DNA of 64,000 nt from Nocardioides albus (lineage in GTDB: Bacteria > Actinomycetota > Actinomycetes > Propionibacteriales > Nocardioidaceae): positions 667,657 to 731,656 of the forward strand of contig NZ_BMQT01000001.1 of the NCBI RefSeq assembly GCF_014648255.1. The letters run 5' to 3'. The stretch's first letter is position 1, and the number at the start of each line of letters is the position of its first letter. Below, piece after piece: positions 60,842 to 64,000 of this stretch. The notes beneath the pieces were generated by a model. The model had not been told where the DNA came from and searched no databases. It saw only the letters and a program-made list of their open reading frames with translations. A program made the translations under genes and the position numbers.

Positions 60842-61831
60842 ATGCGTACGTCTCGAATCGCCGCCCTCGCCGGACTCGCCGGCATCGCCGCCACGGCCAC
60901 CCTGTCCTTCACCGCTCTCGGCACCGCGGCCGGCGCCGCGGAGGGCAACGGCCGCCCCGCGAGCTACCTGCTCGAGGGTGACCCGTCCGCTCAGGGCGGC
61001 TCGAAGTTCGAGGGCATCGGCGTGGACCAGGAGTCCGGGCGGTTCTACGTCAGCGAGGTCACCGGCGGCGAGATCCAGCGTGGCTCCGCCGACCGGGCCC
61101 AGGCCGAGGAGTGGCTGGCCGGTGACGGCACCGACGGCCGCTACACCGCCCGCGGCATCACCGTCGACGACGAAGGCCGCGTCTACATCGCCGGTGGCCC
61201 GAACGGCACCGGCAACGACCGCCCCGACCTGTGGGTCTACAGCCCCGAGGGCGACCTGCTCGCCGCTCTTCGCGTTCCCGACAACAACGCGTTCCTCAAC
61301 GACGTCGCGATCGGGCCGGACGGGGCTGCGTACTTCACGAACTCCAACGACCCGACGATCATCCGCGTCGCCGAAGGTGCGGACGGCTGGCAGGCCACCG
61401 AGTGGGCCGACGGCGGCTCGCTGATCACCCCGCAGGAGGGCTTCAACCTCGGTGGCATCGTGCTCAGCCAGGACCGTTCCGCGTTCGTGGTCGCCCAGGG
61501 CACCACCGGTCAGCTGTGGCGCTTCTCGATCGCCACCGGCGAGGTCAGCGAGATCGACACCGACGGCGCCGACCTGCGCAACGCCGACGGTCTGGTCCGC
61601 CAAGGCCGCGACCTCGCGGTGATCCGCAACTTCGACAAGCAGCTCGTGCACCTCGAGCTGAACCCGTCCGCCACCTCGGCGGAGTACGTCTCCTCGCGTG
61701 CCACCGACCCGGACCGCGTGCTCACGACCGGCAAGCTGCTCGACGGCCGGATGCTGCTCGTCGACAGCCACTTCGACGAGCAGACCGCGCAGGGTCCGTA
61801 CGAGATCGTCACCGCCCGGATGCCGCGATGA
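60842..61831 (+). CDS. Secreted beta-propeller protein (SMP-30/gluconolactonase-like)
   Basis: 329 residues. A GAGGAG box lies eight bases before the ATG at 60842. The signal peptide (IAALAGLAGIAATATLSFTA, cleavage near AGA-A) exports it. The rest is a six-bladed-propeller pattern with repeated IGVDQESGRFYVSE, ITVDDEGRVYIAGG, VAIGPDGAAYFTNS and VLSQDRSAFVVAQG. Loops with Asn/Asp resemble the metal site of SMP-30 lactonases. The ligand or enzymatic activity is not known. It overlaps the ankyrin lipoprotein gene as ATGA, so the two are made together. Confidence 0.86.
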   Translation: MRTSRIAALAGLAGIAATATLSFTALGTAAGAAEGNGRPASYLLEGDPSAQGGSKFEGIGVDQESGRFYVSEVTGGEIQRGSADRAQAEEWLAGDGTDGRYTARGITVDDEGRVYIAGGPNGTGNDRPDLWVYSPEGDLLAALRVPDNNAFLNDVAIGPDGAAYFTNSNDPTIIRVAEGADGWQATEWADGGSLITPQEGFNLGGIVLSQDRSAFVVAQGTTGQLWRFSIATGEVSEIDTDGADLRNADGLVRQGRDLAVIRNFDKQLVHLELNPSATSAEYVSSRATDPDRVLTTGKLLDGRMLLVDSHFDEQTAQGPYEIVTARMPR

Positions 61832-63123
61832 CCCTGCCCACATCGGTATGGCCGGCGCTGCGGTGGCCGGTGGCCGCCGCAGCGCTGGCCGTGCTTCTGG
61901 CAGGCTGCGGCGCAGCGCCGTCGGAGACCGCCGAACCGTCTCCTTCGAGCTCGCCGTCGAGCTCCGCCTCGAGCTCAGCGGCCGCGGCACCGAAGACGGC
62001 GAAGAGCACCCCCGACCCCGAGGAGCGACAGCGGATGAACGAGCAGCTGATCAAGGCCGCCTGGGACAACGACGTGGCGCGAGCCCGTGAGCTGATCCAG
62101 GCCGGCGCGGACGTGAACTACGCCGATGACAAGAAGGAGAGCGCCTACCTCATCGCCGCGAGCGAGGGCTACATCGACCTGCTCGATCTGACCCTCCGCA
62201 ACGGCGCGGAGATCGACGCCAAGGACTCCTACGACGGCACCGCGCTGATCCGCGCCGCCGAGCGCGGCCACGCCGACATCGTGGGCCGGCTGGTGCAGGC
62301 CGGCATCGACCTGGACCACGTCAACAACCTGGGCTGGACCGCGCTGCACGAGGCGGTCGTGCTGGGTGATGACGGTCCGGACGCGGCCGACACCGTAAGG
62401 GTCCTCGTCGCGGCCGGCGTGGACGTCTCGGTCAAGGCGGGCCGGGACGGCAAGACCGCCCTCCAGCACGCCGAGGAGCGCGGCTTCGACGCGATCGTGT
62501 CGACGCTGCGTACGGCCTCGGCCGAGACCGCCGACGATGACCGGCAGCTCCTGCAGGCGGCGTCTTCGGGAGACACGGATTCGGCTGCCGCGGCGCTCCG
62601 CGGCGGCGCCGACCTGGAGGCACGCGACAGCAACCGGCGTACGCCGCTGCTGCTCGCGGTAACCGACGACCACCTCGAGACGGCCCGGCTGCTCGTGTTC
62701 CTCGGCGCCGACCCGGACGCCCTCGACGGCCAGCACGACACGCCCTGGCTGGTCACCGGTGTCACCGGGAGCGTCCCGATGGCCGAGCTCCTGCTCACCG
62801 TCGACCCGGACCTGACCGTACGCAACCGCTACGGCGGCATCTCGATCATCCCGGCCAGCGAGCGCGGCCATGCGGACTATGTCGCGCGGGTCGCGAAGAC
62901 CGCCATCGATGTCAACCACGTCAACGACCTCGGCTGGACCGCGCTGCTCGAGGCCGTGATCCTGGGCGAGGGGTCCGACCGCTGGCAGCGCATCGTCCGC
63001 AGCCTGCTCGAGCACGGCGCCGACCCGAGCATCGCCGACCGTGACGGCGTGACCCCGCTCGAGCACGCCCGCAACCGCGGCTTCACCGAGATCGCCCACA
63101 TCCTCGAACAGCACCGCGGTTGA
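61828..63123 (+). CDS. Ankyrin-repeat lipoprotein
   Basis: 431 residues. The ATG at 61828 overlaps the propeller stop. A lipobox LAGC with Cys 27 anchors it outside the membrane, followed by a Ser/Pro linker. About nine ankyrin repeats run from residue 70 to the end. The array looks duplicated: RGHADIVGRLVQAGIDLDHV then NNLGWTALHEAVVLGDD in the first half, and RGHADYVARVAKTAIDVNHV then NDLGWTALLEAVILGEG in the second. Ankyrin repeats bind proteins, and an extracytoplasmic location points to a partner outside the membrane, perhaps the propeller protein. Confidence 0.9.
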   Translation: MTLPTSVWPALRWPVAAAALAVLLAGCGAAPSETAEPSPSSSPSSSASSSAAAAPKTAKSTPDPEERQRMNEQLIKAAWDNDVARARELIQAGADVNYADDKKESAYLIAASEGYIDLLDLTLRNGAEIDAKDSYDGTALIRAAERGHADIVGRLVQAGIDLDHVNNLGWTALHEAVVLGDDGPDAADTVRVLVAAGVDVSVKAGRDGKTALQHAEERGFDAIVSTLRTASAETADDDRQLLQAASSGDTDSAAAALRGGADLEARDSNRRTPLLLAVTDDHLETARLLVFLGADPDALDGQHDTPWLVTGVTGSVPMAELLLTVDPDLTVRNRYGGISIIPASERGHADYVARVAKTAIDVNHVNDLGWTALLEAVILGEGSDRWQRIVRSLLEHGADPSIADRDGVTPLEHARNRGFTEIAHILEQHRG

Positions 63124-63158
63124 TCAGACCGGCTGATCGACGCCGCTGCCTCAGAGCC

Positions 63159-63196
63159 CGAGGCCCTGACCGGTTCCCCCGCCGGTCGGGGCCTCG
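63159..63196 (+). terminator. Hairpin after the propeller/ankyrin operon
   Basis: The 15-bp arms cgaggccctgaccgg (63159–63173) and ccggtcggggcctcg (63182–63196) pair with one G·U. No T-run follows. It lies 36 bases after the ankyrin gene stop. Confidence 0.6.
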
Positions 63197-63323
63197 ATCC
63201 CAGCAGGCGGCCCTGGAGGTCACCCCGGCCATGGTCGCGCGGCGCAACCTCGGGATGTAGACCGGCCCGCCTTGATTGCCGGAGCGGGCCCGTCGTGGAC
63301 CCGAATAGGGGTGAGTCCTCGGC

Positions 63324-63935
63324 CTATCTGCGTCGGGTGAACCGGATGTCGCCGCTGGGTAGGCGTTCGTGGAGGTAGGCCGAGTCGTGGGCGCGGTGAT
63401 GGTGATGACTGCAAAGCAGGGCGGCGTTGTCGATGTCCGTCAGGCCACCTTGGCTCCAGGCGAGCCAGTGATGTGCTTCGGCCCAGGTCCCGGGGATGTC
63501 ACACCCCTCGGCCTCACACGTTGCCGACCGCAGCAGGAGGGCACGGCGCTGGGCGGCGGTGAAGAATCGCTGCATCCGACCAAGATCGAGGACCTCGGAG
63601 GCACCGCCGAGGACGGCCGGGATGATGTTCGCGGTGCAGGCGAGCCGTCTGGCTTCGGCTGCGGTGATCGGGCTGCCGCCCACGATCTGGCCGATGCCGG
63701 CGTCCTTGCGGAGCTGGTCGAGGTCAACGGTCACGATCACCGTGGTCGCATCCCCACCATGGATCGGCAACCGGCTGGGGTCGAGGGTCTCCAGCATCTG
63801 GCAGAACGCTCGCCCAAGTCTGCGGTCGTAAGGCAGGTACTCGCCGGTCTCGGTGCGGGTGCCGTCATCACGCCGCGGCGAGGCGAACGCTTCGAGGTTG
63901 GTCGCGAGCCGGTCCGCGGCCGCATCCGGCACCAC
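63324..63935 (-). pseudogene. DUF222/HNH endonuclease-domain gene, 5' part missing
   Basis: The C-terminal 203 residues of a DUF222 family protein with an HNH nuclease domain. LACTANIIPAVLGGASEVLD, then CEAEGCDIPG, EAHHWLAWSQGG and NAALLCSHHHHRAHD give a complete HNH zinc site. Family members are about 400–450 residues long with a large DUF222 region before VPDAAADRLATNLEAFASPR. Here the family match stops exactly at 63935, where a transposon end begins. The frame beyond it is open but unrelated. I read it as a gene cut by an insertion sequence, so it is probably inactive. Confidence 0.7.
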
Positions 63936-64000
63936 TGATTCGCCCTGGGTTTCGTTCCGTGATCTTTGACAGGATTGGGAACGATGCCGAAGAAGTACTC
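63936..64000 (+). mobile_element. Left end of an IS3-like insertion sequence with start of its transposase gene
   Basis: The end TGATTCGCCCTGGGTTTCG (from 63936) starts with TG and resembles IS3-family termini of the TGAACCGCCCCGG type. At 63984 an ATG opens a frame reading MPKKYS, the usual beginning of IS3-family OrfA transposases, about 48 bases in, as expected for such elements. The element runs off the right edge, so its other end, target duplication and reading frames cannot be checked. Confidence 0.6.

Overview
The window is high-GC DNA from an actinobacterium, most likely a member of the Nocardioidaceae (Nocardioides-like). This is inferred from the rpmG–MaoC–MaoC–murB–tRNA-Trp–secE–nusG gene order, the acidic N-terminal extension of NusG, a complete Mce lipid-import operon, a mycothiol-dependent DinB-like protein, a DUF222/HNH gene and many leaderless genes. 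No 16S rRNA is present, so the genus is an inference.

Layout. 1–5060 (minus): start of rpoC and complete rpoB. 5410–17041 (minus): an 11-gene Mce operon (mkl ATPase, two YrbE permeases, MceA–F, two Mce-associated proteins), mostly linked by 4-base ATGA or TGATG overlaps and lying between rplL and rpoB. 17441–18500 (minus): rplJ–rplL with a leader hairpin. 18746–27913: accessory genes (aldo/keto reductase, two MFS exporters, a DinB-like enzyme, a CGNR zinc-finger protein, a polar amino acid ABC importer, a secreted carboxylesterase). 28067–29274 (minus): rplK–rplA. 29487–33791 (plus): secreted lytic transglycosylase, GH13 alpha-glucosidase and a GT4 glycosyltransferase, separating nusG from rplK. 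33872–35114 (minus): nusG, secE, tRNA-Trp. 35243–39771 (plus): aminotransferase, adenosine-deaminase-like protein, two DUF4190 membrane proteins, rlmC. 39789–42325 (minus): murB, two MaoC dehydratases, rpmG, tRNA-Met, tRNA-Thr. 42400–46964 (minus): amidase, a ROK–LrgA–LrgB operon, pirin. 47056–64000: glycosyltransferase, DMT transporter, a membrane protein with an internal lipobox, a small secreted repeat protein, Fic AMPylase, a large membrane-anchored glycoside-hydrolase-like protein, a CpdA-like phosphodiesterase, a secreted beta-lactamase-fold hydrolase, a NarL-type two-component system divergent from a secreted propeller/ankyrin lipoprotein pair, and finally a DUF222/HNH gene cut off by the left end of an IS3-like element.

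How it works together. The core is the transcription/translation cluster (rpoBC, rplJL, rplKA, nusG-secE) split by three insertions. The Mce block encodes one envelope lipid importer. Many accessory genes have a TAnnnT -10 hexamer 6–8 bases before the start codon, so they are probably leaderless. The most unusual non-coding structures are two large palindromic arrays built from the 8-mer TCGGCCGA on a 21-bp period (19740–19857 and 41669–41830). A set of GGCTRTCCRG boxes spaced 22–23 bp lies in the divergent promoter of the two-component system.

All calls come from reading the sequence. No database search was run, and family names are recognition from motifs.
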